Positions 9,475-18,899 are shown, numbered from the stretch's first letter. The stretch is DNA of 64,000 nucleotides from Denitrovibrio sp. (GCA_002869185.1 PKTN01000005.1:248001-312000); one strand, 5' to 3'. Program-made: numbers and translations. Notes: generated by a model not told the origin, from the sequence alone.

Positions 9475-11235
9475 ATGTTAAAATACTTTTTTATTCTATT
9501 TACGTTCAGTAGTTTATTATTTGCGACAATATCTTTTGCTCATGATTTTTCACATGACCACCCTACCACAATCAGTAAACCTAAGATTAACTTCAGTCAG
9601 GAAGAGCGAGACTATATTGAGAAAAAGAAAACCATCGTCATGTGCACAGACCCTAACTGGATGCCATATGAAAAGTTCGATAAGAATGGAGTATACACAG
9701 GTATTGCTGCTGATTATCACGATATAATTAGTCACTACACTGGATTGGACTATATCATTGTTCATACTAAAACTTGGCCAGAAACCTTAGCTCTCGCCAA
9801 AGCCGGAGATTGTGATCTACTCTCAATCCTAAATTCTACTCCAGAAAGGACTAAATATCTTAATTTTACTGATGAATTCATTGATTCACCTTCTATATTT
9901 GTTACTCGAGAGCGTGACAAGTTCATAAATGGTATCGATGATCTAAAAGGTAAAACACTCGCCATAGTTAAGGGTTACATGATAGATGAGCTAATAAAAG
10001 CAAACCACCCAAGCATAAAAAGAATATACGCAGATAACATCCCTGAAGCTCTAAAAATGGTAAGTGAAGGTAAAGCATTTGCGACAGCGGGGTCATTACT
10101 TGAAATGTCTTATAATATTAGTACATCAGGAATGCTTAACCTCAAAATAACTGGTGATGCAAAGTATGATTACAAGCTAAAAGTAGGTGTTAAGAAATCA
10201 GATCTTATTCTGTTGTCTATTATGCAAAAGACCCTGGCTAGCATCTCAAAAGTGCAACGTGGGCAAATTCTTAACAACTGGGTTTCAATCAACTATCAAC
10301 AAAATCAGAACCACAAGTACCTTTGGAAGATTATAATTATATTCTCAATCATTCTTGTAATAATAGGTGCTAAGAACATAGTCACAGCAAAATATAACAA
10401 TAAACTTATTAATCTAAATAAAAAGCTAGAGCTAAAAGTAGTCGAAGAAGCTACTAAGCGTATTGAAAACGAACGGTTACTGATGCAGCAATCTAAACAT
10501 GCTGCCATGGGAGATATGATTGGTGCAATAGCCCACCAGTGGAGACAGCCCCTAAATGCAGTAGGGCTTATTGTTCAGGACACAGAGGATGCATATGAAA
10601 CAGGAACTCTATCTAAAGATCTATTGAAAGATAATGTTGCAAAGACTATGGCACTCATTTTACAGATGTCTAACACTATAGATGACTTCAGTAATTTTTT
10701 TAAACCAAATAAGGACTTAGAGAATTTCCGTATTTGTATGATAATATCTGAAGTTTCTAATATGTTTCTTCCACAGATGAAAAGTCACGGCATAAAGCTA
10801 TTGCTAAGCTGTACAGACATGAAGCTTGATAATAACGTCTACAACTCAAATTCTAATTTTGATTGTTGCCACTCTGTAGTTGTTGAAGGTTATCCTAATG
10901 AGTTTAAGCATGTGGTACTTAACATACTTAAAAACGCTATGGACGCTTTTGATGAATCTACTAAAAAAGACAAGACTATAAATGTCTATATAGACATTGC
11001 AAACGATGGCTTTGCAGTATTAAAAATAAGTGACAATGGTGGCGGCATCAGGGAAGAAATTAAACATCGCATATTCGAACCTTACTTTACAACAAAGGCT
11101 GATAACAAAGGCGTTGGGATAGGTTTATACATGTCAAAACAGATCATACAAAACATGGGTGGCGATATGTGGTTTGAAAATATTGATGATGGTGCTGCAT
11201 TCTTCATAAAGCTAAAAGTTATTCCTAAGTTATAG
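9475..11235 (+). CDS. sensor histidine kinase with N-terminal periplasmic SBP_bac_3-type domain
   Basis: Signal peptide, CTDPNWMPYEKFDKNGVYTGIAADY (family 3 solute-binding), TM segment, HQWRQPLNAV H-box, HATPase motifs (DNGGGI, GVGIGLYMSK). Confidence 0.9.
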   Translation: MLKYFFILFTFSSLLFATISFAHDFSHDHPTTISKPKINFSQEERDYIEKKKTIVMCTDPNWMPYEKFDKNGVYTGIAADYHDIISHYTGLDYIIVHTKTWPETLALAKAGDCDLLSILNSTPERTKYLNFTDEFIDSPSIFVTRERDKFINGIDDLKGKTLAIVKGYMIDELIKANHPSIKRIYADNIPEALKMVSEGKAFATAGSLLEMSYNISTSGMLNLKITGDAKYDYKLKVGVKKSDLILLSIMQKTLASISKVQRGQILNNWVSINYQQNQNHKYLWKIIIIFSIILVIIGAKNIVTAKYNNKLINLNKKLELKVVEEATKRIENERLLMQQSKHAAMGDMIGAIAHQWRQPLNAVGLIVQDTEDAYETGTLSKDLLKDNVAKTMALILQMSNTIDDFSNFFKPNKDLENFRICMIISEVSNMFLPQMKSHGIKLLLSCTDMKLDNNVYNSNSNFDCCHSVVVEGYPNEFKHVVLNILKNAMDAFDESTKKDKTINVYIDIANDGFAVLKISDNGGGIREEIKHRIFEPYFTTKADNKGVGIGLYMSKQIIQNMGGDMWFENIDDGAAFFIKLKVIPKL

Positions 11236-11254
11236 ATAACCAAAAATAGGCATT

Positions 11255-11637
11255 AGAAAAGCCCTACAGTAAGAATAACTGAAGGGCCTTTCAAGAAAAC
11301 AATTCCGAATCTTCTTCTAAACCCATTGGACTATCTCCTGCTGCGGTTTATCGAGTCCATCACTTGAAGATCCTTTAAATCCTCCGATCTGAAATCTCTA
11401 AATCTAAAATCCTTTGAATCTCTGAATCTCTAAAATCTTTCGAAACTCTGAAACTGTGAAACTCTAAATCTGCGAGACATAGAAACTTGAACTCTCGGGT
11501 CTTTCTCTGAAATCCTGAGCCTTTGAAACTCTTCAACGAGTCTTTGATACTCTAGGGGATTCTGCGTCTACTGAGACTTTGATACTCTCGGGACTCTGCG
11601 ATATTTTGAAACTTTGAAACATTGGCACCGCAGCCAT
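11255..11637. repeat. non-coding repeat element, copy A
   Basis: 5' block AGAAAAGCCCTACAGTAAGAATAACTGAAGGGCCTTTC...TTCTTCTAAACCCATTGGACTATCTCCTGCTGCGG; degenerate GAAACTCT/GAATCTCT array; 3' block CCGCAGCCAT. Confidence 0.8.
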
Positions 11638-11817
11638 ACATTTAATATGGTTAGCCTATACTTATTTGCAATAGTTTTTTATTATTTTTCGAATATATTC
11701 TTCGACGCATAAGATAAAGGTCTCAGATGAGTTATTTAATGTCGAAAGAAAATTTTTCATTGGATTGCTGATTGGGATCTAAATGAGCAGAGAGGTCGCG
11801 ATTCAAGCCTATAAAGT

Positions 11818-12420
11818 AGAAAAGCCCCCTCAGTAAAAATAACCGAAGAGGCTTTTCAAAAAATTGACTCTAAGTCTTCTACTGAACCCATTAGACTATC
11901 TCCTGCTGCGGACTGGTTTCTGGAGCGGTCGGGTTCTGAAACTGAATCTGATCTGAATCTGTTCTGAAACTTGAAACTGAATCTGAGTCTAAATCTCTTT
12001 CGGAAACTTGAAACCGGATCTGAGTCTGAATCTCTTCGGAAACTGAAATCGGATCTGAGTCTAAATCTCTTTGGAAACTGAAACTGGATCTGAGTCTGAA
12101 TCTCTTCGGAAACTGAAACCGGATCTGAGTCTGAATCTCTTTGGAAACTGAAACTTGTTCTAAGTCTGAATCTCTTCGGAAACTGAAACTGGATCTGAGT
12201 CTGAATCTCTTCGGAAACTGAAATCGGATCTGAGTCTAAATCTCTTTGGAAACTGAAATCGGATCTGAGTCTAAATCTCTTTGGAAACTGAAACTAGGAT
12301 CTGAGTCTAAAATCTCGGTCGGAAACTGAAACTAGGATCTGAGTCTAAAATCTCTACTGGATCTAAATCGGAAACTGAATCGGGCCGAATCTCCTTTTCA
12401 AAAGATCTCTCCGCAGCCAT
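11818..12420. repeat. non-coding repeat element, copy B, containing tandem ~35-bp units
   Basis: 5' block closely matches copy A (AGAAAAGCCCCCTCAGTAAAAATAACCGAAGAGGCTTTTC...ACCCATTAGACTATCTCCTGCTGCGG); units such as GGATCTGAGTCTGAATCTCTTCGGAAACTGAAATC; 3' block CCGCAGCCAT. Confidence 0.88.
12016..12295. repeat. eight contiguous 35-bp tandem repeat units inside copy B
   Basis: Unit starts at 12016, 12051, 12086, 12121, 12156, 12191, 12226, 12261; less regular units flank both sides. Confidence 0.92.
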
Positions 12421-12546
12421 TTCTTTATATAAGACATGAACTAAAAAAATGCAACAACTAATTTTGGAATTCACGAAAATTACTACAATACATTTACTTA
12501 TCCTATTCGTTAACTTATAATCTTTAAAAAGTTTAATGGATGTAAA

Positions 12547-14055
12547 ATGTTTTCAAAAGTCTTTAGCGCACATGTTAATGGTGTTGATGCCGAAGTTGTC
12601 GAAGTTGAAACAGATATAGCCTCTATGGGATTACCTGCCTTCAACATGGTGGGTCTTGCTGACGCAGCTGTCAGAGAGAGCCGAGACCGTGTACGATCTG
12701 CGTTAAAAAATATAAACATGAATGTCTTTGCAAAACCTATCACCATAAACCTTGCTCCAGCTGACTTTAAAAAGGATGGAACTCATTTTGATCTACCTCT
12801 TGCGGTTGGTCTAGCGATATCAGGAGGCTTCATCTCCGGAGACTCTGACGACACTATATATGCTGGCGAGCTATCCTTAGATGGCAAGCTAAGAGGTGTT
12901 AGCGGTATACTACCTATAACAATCGCAGCCAAAGAAGCAGGATTTAAAAAGATAGTTTTACCTAGCCAAAATGCTGACGAGGCGGCTATCGTTGAAGGTA
13001 TAGATGTCTTCTCTATGACATCACTAGACGAAGCTCTCAGTTTTGCTAATGGCTCCTCAAGCTTTTCTCCTCATAAAGTTGACGCTATGGCTCTCTTTAG
13101 TAAGAACAGCTTTTACAAAGATGACTTTTCTGAAGTTAAAGGTCAACAAACGGCAAGACGCTGTGCTGAGATTGCGGCGGCTGGAATGCATAATTTACTT
13201 ATGATCGGTTCTCCAGGTAGCGGTAAGACTATGATCGCTCGCAGACTACCTAGTATTATGCCTGAGATGACCCTGTCGGAAGCCATCGAAACAACTAAAA
13301 TCCATTCTGTTGCTGGTTTTGTAAAATCTGCTAAAGACCTTAAAAGCTCAAGACCATTTTTTGCTCCCCACCACACAAGCAGCAATGTCTCTCTAATTGG
13401 TGGAACATCGAAAGCTGTCCCCGGTCAGGTAAGCTTGGCGACTAACGGAGTGCTCTTTTTGGACGAGCTATTGGAGTTCAACAGGAGCGTACTTGAGACC
13501 CTTAGGCAACCACTTGAAGATGGCGAAGTGACCATAGCAAGAGCTGCCAGAACTGTCACCTACCCTGCTAAGTTTATGCTAACAGCAGCGGCCAACCCAT
13601 GTCCATGTGGATATATGGGGGATAACAAAAAGCAGTGTTCATGCACCCAAGCACAAATCCAAAAATATAGGTCAAGACTTTCAGGTCCCCTGATGGACAG
13701 AATAGATCTTCACGTGGAGGTTCAGTCTGTCGACATATCTGACCTCTCTTCTATGAACGAAGGGGAGGCATCAGAGACAATAAGAGATAGGGTGAAGCTA
13801 GCTCATAATATCCAATTAGAGCGCTCAGGAACTTTCAACAGTAGACTGAGTGAAAAAGAATTAAAAAAATTCTGCAAGCTAGATGAGAAAGGGAAGAAGA
13901 TCATAGAGATGGCTTCTAAAAAATATTCTCTATCTGCAAGAGCTTATTCAAAAATATTAAAGACATCACGGACAATTGCAGACCTCGAAGGGGTAAAAGA
14001 TATCCAATCTAAACATCTACTAGAATCACTACAATACCGCATGCTTACAGACTGA
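12547..14055 (+). CDS. comM: YifB/ComM family Mg-chelatase-like AAA+ ATPase
   Basis: GLPAFNMVGLADAAVRESRDRVRSA, GSPGSGKTMIARRLPSIMP, AANPCPCGYMGD, LSGPLMDRIDLHVEV. Confidence 0.93.
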   Translation: MFSKVFSAHVNGVDAEVVEVETDIASMGLPAFNMVGLADAAVRESRDRVRSALKNINMNVFAKPITINLAPADFKKDGTHFDLPLAVGLAISGGFISGDSDDTIYAGELSLDGKLRGVSGILPITIAAKEAGFKKIVLPSQNADEAAIVEGIDVFSMTSLDEALSFANGSSSFSPHKVDAMALFSKNSFYKDDFSEVKGQQTARRCAEIAAAGMHNLLMIGSPGSGKTMIARRLPSIMPEMTLSEAIETTKIHSVAGFVKSAKDLKSSRPFFAPHHTSSNVSLIGGTSKAVPGQVSLATNGVLFLDELLEFNRSVLETLRQPLEDGEVTIARAARTVTYPAKFMLTAAANPCPCGYMGDNKKQCSCTQAQIQKYRSRLSGPLMDRIDLHVEVQSVDISDLSSMNEGEASETIRDRVKLAHNIQLERSGTFNSRLSEKELKKFCKLDEKGKKIIEMASKKYSLSARAYSKILKTSRTIADLEGVKDIQSKHLLESLQYRMLTD

Positions 14056-14331
14056 TTGCATACATGACTAAAATGTCTACTTCATAGTTATTTTCAATAG
14101 CACATATCCTTTCGCATATTTTTACAACCATCAAAATTTAAAACAGTGAATCATTTGCTAACATTATTGAAATAAATAATGAGCATATGCCTACTTTACT
14201 TAGTAATATATAGTTAAATTTTCCACTTTATATACAAAATGCGATAAAATAACACACCCGGCAATATGGTTATTATCGGCATAATAGAACACACTGTATA
14301 AATTATATACCTGATAAATATGGACTATATA

Positions 14332-14349
14332 TTAGAACGTGTGTTCTAA
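14332..14349. promoter_or_regulatory. perfect palindrome TTAGAAC-GTGT-GTTCTAA; candidate operator
   Basis: 7-bp perfect arms with a 4-nt spacer, ~160 bp upstream of the 14512 gene; contains GAAC-N4-GTTC. Confidence 0.45.
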
Positions 14350-14511
14350 TTCTGCAAAACGGAAACACCCTGTTGCTTTTTAGTAAAACACCGTACTAAA
14401 ATCACTAAAATACCATTTGCTTTGAACATCTCAGTTATGTATCATTAATCATAATACATTCATATGCCCAGAAAATTTTTGGACATAAGTCAACAATGAA
14501 CGGAGATAATC

Positions 14512-15507
14512 ATGCCTGATTTAAGAACTAGCTATATGGGGCTTCAGTTGAAAAATCCTATAATAATAGGTAGCAGCACATTGACAGACACCCCTGAAAA
14601 GATAAAAGCTCTCGAAGATAATGGTGCAGCTGCGGTTGTACTTAAATCACTCTTTGAAGAAGAGGTCAGAAATGTCTCCGACTCATCTCAATGCTGCAAC
14701 TATCACCCAGAGGCGTATTATTACGACATGAGTGACGCTGGAATGCTATACGGCATATCCGAGTATCTAGAGCTTATTAAAGAAGCTAAAAAAATTGTTG
14801 ATATCCCTATTATTGCAAGTATCTGCTGTGAAAATGCTGAATGGTGGTCAACCTATCCTAAGAAGCTTGAAAAAGCGGGTGCAGACGCTATAGAACTTAA
14901 CCTCAATCTGCTTTCACTCGATGCGAATGAAGATCCAGTACAAAATTATCTTAAAACTATCGAAATAATTGACACAGTAAAAAAGAATATCTCTATACCT
15001 TTCTCTGTAAAGATCTCTCCTTACTGCTGCTCTATCCCTTATCTTGTAAATATGTTTAAAACTAATGGTGCCTCTGGCGTTGTTATGTTCTCTAGGCTTT
15101 TCAGAGTTGGAATTAACTTAGAGACAATTGAGTGTGAACCTGCTGACTACTACAGCTCTCCAAATGAAACCTATAAAGTTCTCAGGTGGATTAATATCGT
15201 TTCCGAGCAACTGGATGTTGAGCTATGTGGAAACACAGGCATCCACTCCTCTAAAGAGGTTCTTCAGCACCTTTTAGCTGGAGCATCAGCTGTTCAAATG
15301 GTTTCAAGTATATACAAGAATGGACCAGAAATTATCAAGCAGACCATAGAAGAGATTGAGCAATATATGTTTGAAAGACAGTTCAACAACCTTAAAGAGA
15401 TGAAAGGATTTCTTCGTAGTGACGAAAAAGATTTCGACCTTATGTACTTTAATTCTCTAACCCACGACAGGTTCCAACTCGCAGATGGTATGGAACTAGG
15501 CTCCTAA
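14512..15507 (+). CDS. dihydroorotate dehydrogenase-like protein
   Basis: TSYMGLQLKNPIIIGSSTLT, GADAIELNLN, PFSVKISPYC, GNTGIHSSKEVLQHLLAGASAVQMVSSIYKNG. Confidence 0.85.
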   Translation: MPDLRTSYMGLQLKNPIIIGSSTLTDTPEKIKALEDNGAAAVVLKSLFEEEVRNVSDSSQCCNYHPEAYYYDMSDAGMLYGISEYLELIKEAKKIVDIPIIASICCENAEWWSTYPKKLEKAGADAIELNLNLLSLDANEDPVQNYLKTIEIIDTVKKNISIPFSVKISPYCCSIPYLVNMFKTNGASGVVMFSRLFRVGINLETIECEPADYYSSPNETYKVLRWINIVSEQLDVELCGNTGIHSSKEVLQHLLAGASAVQMVSSIYKNGPEIIKQTIEEIEQYMFERQFNNLKEMKGFLRSDEKDFDLMYFNSLTHDRFQLADGMELGS

Positions 15508-15520
15508 GTAACTAAATAGC

Positions 15521-15550
15521 AAGGCATGTTAACTTACGTGCCTTTTTTTT
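15521..15550 (+). terminator. rho-independent terminator candidate
   Basis: AAGGCATGTTAACTTACGTGCCTTTTTTTT. Confidence 0.8.
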
Positions 15551-15559
15551 GAGGACTCT

Positions 15560-15748
15560 ATGCGGCTACTTCTTTTATTTTGTTTTTCAATGATCCTCTT
15601 TGCTGGATGCTACGCAAGAAGTACTTATGATATCCTTAGAATGACTCAAGAATTTAATTGTTCAAAATATGATGGGGTTCAAAAACGAAAATGCCTCGAA
15701 GGTTCTAAAACAAGTTATCAGCAATATAAGGCAAACAGAACTAATTAA
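15560..15748 (+). CDS. small lipoprotein of unknown function
   Basis: Signal peptide with lipobox LFAGC; 62 aa. Confidence 0.55.
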   Translation: MRLLLLFCFSMILFAGCYARSTYDILRMTQEFNCSKYDGVQKRKCLEGSKTSYQQYKANRTN

Positions 15749-15751
15749 AGA

Positions 15752-16174
15752 CTACTTCCCAAATTTCCAAACAAAAATACTAATCAGCTCACGCATATCC
15801 TTCTTACTAACTTTTTTTAACGCCTTTTCAGGGCTCATCCAAGCCCTTTTACGGAAATCACTCTCCATCCAATCATCATAAACCTTAGTGACCTTCATCG
15901 CATACACTGTAACAGTGCAAACACCGCCCCACTTCTCCACTTCGTATATACAGACAGGAGAATCAGCAATCTTGCCTCTCACCCCTGCCTCTTCATAAGC
16001 CTCTTGCAAAGCAGACTCCTGAGGGGTCATATAAGGTTCTATCACACCTTTTGGTATGATCCATTTACCCTTCTTTCTCGAAGTGATCAACAACACCTCA
16101 AGCTCACCCTTGTGGATTCTGTATGGTATGACACCTGATTGCTTAAAGAAATAATCGGGGACTGTTTCAAACAT
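15752..16174 (-). CDS. NUDIX hydrolase
   Basis: KGVIEPYMTPQESALQEAYEEAGVRGKI Nudix box. Confidence 0.88.
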   Translation of the reverse strand: MFETVPDYFFKQSGVIPYRIHKGELEVLLITSRKKGKWIIPKGVIEPYMTPQESALQEAYEEAGVRGKIADSPVCIYEVEKWGGVCTVTVYAMKVTKVYDDWMESDFRKRAWMSPEKALKKVSKKDMRELISIFVWKFGK

Positions 16175-16224
16175 TATTTAATCACCTTTCTACGACTTGT
16201 GTTTATTTGTTATATCTCTTCTAA

Positions 16225-17067
16225 CTACTCAGTTGCAAATGCTTTCACTATATAGTCTTCTAAAGTATTACGAATGTTATCATCCTTGACCGCTTGCTTA
16301 TGCAAAGTGATAGGGATATGTGGTAGCTCAGGGAAGCCCTCATTTGTTCCCACAACATTAAATTCATCTGTTTTGACTCTCCATAAAACAGGAGCAACAG
16401 CTCGTCCAGATTGTACAGCAGCCTTAATAAGCTGACTACTTTCACTCTCATACGCTATCCTATGTTTCAGCCCAGCATTTGTCAGGCTCTTTAACGCTGA
16501 GTTTCTTGCAACACAATAACCAGGATAAACAGCTAGGGCAATCTCTTTATTATCATTCACATACGACTTAGACGCTAGCCACACAATCGACTCATATTTA
16601 AGGAGACGTCCACCCGGTTCATGCTCAGCTAAAATAGCAATATCTAACAGACCATCATCCAGCATCTCTTTCAAAGCGTGGCTAGGACCACATATCAACC
16701 CAACCCTAACATTAGGATACTTCTCTGCGAACTCATCCAAAATTGGCGGTAATAAAGTATCCGCATAATCCTCTGATGCTCCCAACTGGATAGCCCCCGT
16801 CAGATCCGACTCAACCAAGGCGGCACAAGCCTCATCATGCACTTTCAACATTTTGACTGCATGGATAAGCAATGTTTCTCCCGTTGCTGTCAGAGAAAGT
16901 TTTTTACCTTTTTGTAAAAATAGAGGTTTACCAATTTCCTCTGATAGCCTTTTCATCTGAAGGCTAATAGCGGACTGTGTCTTATAAAGCCTTGATGCCG
17001 CTTTTGTAAAGTTCATAGTCTCAGTGACAACGATAAATGCTTGGAGTAGCTCTAGTGATAAATTCAT
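16225..17067 (-). CDS. LysR family transcriptional regulator
   Basis: LELLQAFIVVTETMNFTKAASRLYKTQSAISLQMKRLSEEIGKPLF HTH; LysR substrate-binding domain. Confidence 0.9.
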   Translation of the reverse strand: MNLSLELLQAFIVVTETMNFTKAASRLYKTQSAISLQMKRLSEEIGKPLFLQKGKKLSLTATGETLLIHAVKMLKVHDEACAALVESDLTGAIQLGASEDYADTLLPPILDEFAEKYPNVRVGLICGPSHALKEMLDDGLLDIAILAEHEPGGRLLKYESIVWLASKSYVNDNKEIALAVYPGYCVARNSALKSLTNAGLKHRIAYESESSQLIKAAVQSGRAVAPVLWRVKTDEFNVVGTNEGFPELPHIPITLHKQAVKDDNIRNTLEDYIVKAFATE

Positions 17068-17171
17068 AATTAACCATAAATTATTTTTATCATTATATCA
17101 AGAATCATTCGTTAGACTTATTGATTTTTTATGGTTACTCTTTATATAAGAATTACAAAACGGAGGATTAC

Positions 17172-17510
17172 ATGTACACAGAAAAAGAACACGACAAAAT
17201 AAGAGATAACTTTTTTGATCTATTAAATGCCACAGGAAAAATAGGCGAAACCTTCTTAAAGCACTATGAACTGACATATGAAGATGGTGCCTTCGACGCA
17301 AAGACAAAAAGGATAATGGCGATGGTTGGTGCTCTTGCCGCAGGATGTGATGGATGTATAATCGGTCAAGCTAAAAGAGCCATAGACCTCGGAGCAACTA
17401 AAGAAGAGATAATAGAAGCCTGCATGATAGCAGCATCCATAGGAGGCACTATGGCAACATCCAAAGCCGCTGGTGTAGTTCAGCTTTTAAAAGATAAAGG
17501 TATGTTTTAA
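17172..17510 (+). CDS. carboxymuconolactone decarboxylase (AhpD-like) family protein
   Basis: AALAAGCDGCIIGQAKRAIDLGATKEEIIEACMIAASIGG; divergent from the LysR gene; ATG after CGGAGG. Confidence 0.85.
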   Translation: MYTEKEHDKIRDNFFDLLNATGKIGETFLKHYELTYEDGAFDAKTKRIMAMVGALAAGCDGCIIGQAKRAIDLGATKEEIIEACMIAASIGGTMATSKAAGVVQLLKDKGMF

Positions 17511-17518
17511 CGACCACA

Positions 17519-17556
17519 GGGGCACTTTGCAATACAGAGTGCCTCTTCTTTCTCTT
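17519..17556 (+). terminator. rho-independent terminator candidate
   Basis: GGCACT-TTGCAATACAG-AGTGCC followed by TCTTCTTTCTC. Confidence 0.55.
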
Positions 17557-17587
17557 GCATTTTAAAGGAAGAAGCAGATAATACGCC

Positions 17588-18493
17588 ATGGCATTCTTTA
17601 TACTACTGAAGCAGTCCATACTGCCTATATTAATCATTTTTCTAATAGCAAACATCTATTACCGGAAGTTCAAGCCCGACATCAAACAGCTAGTCAATAT
17701 TTCTTTATATGTTTTTGGTCCATCAGTTGTTTTCCACGCACTTGTAAAGGAGAGCATCGGGTTTGTGGAATTAGGAAAGTATCTGACTCTAATGGTTTTA
17801 GTGACTGGAGCACTCATGATTGTTGGTCGTATTGCTGGTGGGATGCTAAGGTTATCTAAGAGCGATATGACTCTCTTTATCTTAAGTGTATCAATGATCA
17901 ATATCGGAAATTTTGGTGTACCACTAATCTATTTCACCTATGGCGATGCTGGCATATACAACTCTATAATGACATTTATAGCTTTCAATCTACCTCTTGT
18001 AACGATAGGGATATACTTAGCAAGTGACGAAACGAGTATAAAGGGGAGTTTGAAGGATGTTTTTAGTATACCAATCTTCCATGCATCAATACTTGCACTC
18101 TTACTGAACACTTTCCATGTTCCTGTACCAGAAACAATACTCAAGCTGACAGGTTTTCTTGGGCAAGCTACATTTCCATTTCTGATATTCGTTCTAGGAC
18201 TACAACTCAGCACTATCAAGATGAATAAAAGCTTACTCAAGGTTTCTTGTATTGCGGTAGCTATAAAGCTTGTCGTAGCACCGTTTATCATTGTAGGAAT
18301 GCTTATGCTTTTATCATTTAAAGGGCTCGCCTATTCTGTATCATTAGTTCAGCTTTCAGGTCCAACAGCCCTCTTCCCTCTTATGTTCGCCATAAAATTT
18401 GGCAAGAACGCTGACCTGTTAGCGGCAGCGATACTAATCGGCACCGCACTTTCAGCTATAACCCTTCCAATAGTTATATCTTTCGCTGGTTAA
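17588..18493 (+). CDS. AEC family (auxin efflux carrier-like) transporter
   Basis: Multi-TM protein; NIGNFGVPLIYFTYGDAG, LSGPTALFPLMFAIKFG. Confidence 0.85.
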   Translation: MAFFILLKQSILPILIIFLIANIYYRKFKPDIKQLVNISLYVFGPSVVFHALVKESIGFVELGKYLTLMVLVTGALMIVGRIAGGMLRLSKSDMTLFILSVSMINIGNFGVPLIYFTYGDAGIYNSIMTFIAFNLPLVTIGIYLASDETSIKGSLKDVFSIPIFHASILALLLNTFHVPVPETILKLTGFLGQATFPFLIFVLGLQLSTIKMNKSLLKVSCIAVAIKLVVAPFIIVGMLMLLSFKGLAYSVSLVQLSGPTALFPLMFAIKFGKNADLLAAAILIGTALSAITLPIVISFAG

Positions 18494-18494
18494 T

Positions 18495-18899
18495 CTAAAC
18501 TTTAAATCTACTAAGAAGCTCTTTAAGCTCCTCTGCACCACGACTAAGCTCTGTCGTAGACATAGATATCTCAGCAACAGTTGTGGTACTCTCTTCCACA
18601 CCAGATGAAATCGCCTGAGCATTTATACTAACATCCTGCACAGTCGTAACCTGTTCTTAAACAGACATAGACACAGAATCATTAGCCATTATCATTTCAT
18701 CTACGATCTTCACCAGTTCACTAAAGACCAAACCTGTATCACTCATTGTCTGGACACCCTCTTCAACTTTTAAATTAGCGTCTTCCATGTTTTTAGAGGT
18801 CTTTTCTGTCTCAGTCTTAAGCTCAACAAGCTCTCCTCGACCACCGAAATCGAGTTGTTTTGTAGAAAAAAAAATTATCTCTGTAGGCAATCCATACAA
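18495..18899 (-). pseudogene. C-terminal remnant of a methyl-accepting chemotaxis protein with in-frame TAA (18657-18659)
   Basis: ELKTETEKTSKNMEDANLKVEEGVQTMSDTGLVFSELVKIVDEM...SMSV*EQVTTVQDVSINAQAISSGVEESTTTVAEISMSTTELSRGAEELKELLSRFKV; no signalling core or N-terminus. Confidence 0.8.

Noticed and set aside
12016-12295. 35-bp tandem repeats as a CRISPR array
   Set aside because: Units are directly abutting with no unique spacers, internal word-like substructure, and no cas genes in the window
11255-12420. Repeat arrays as a coding repeat protein (e.g. SESESLRKLK repeats)
   Set aside because: 35-bp period shifts the frame each unit and no ORF of at least 60 aa is present on either strand
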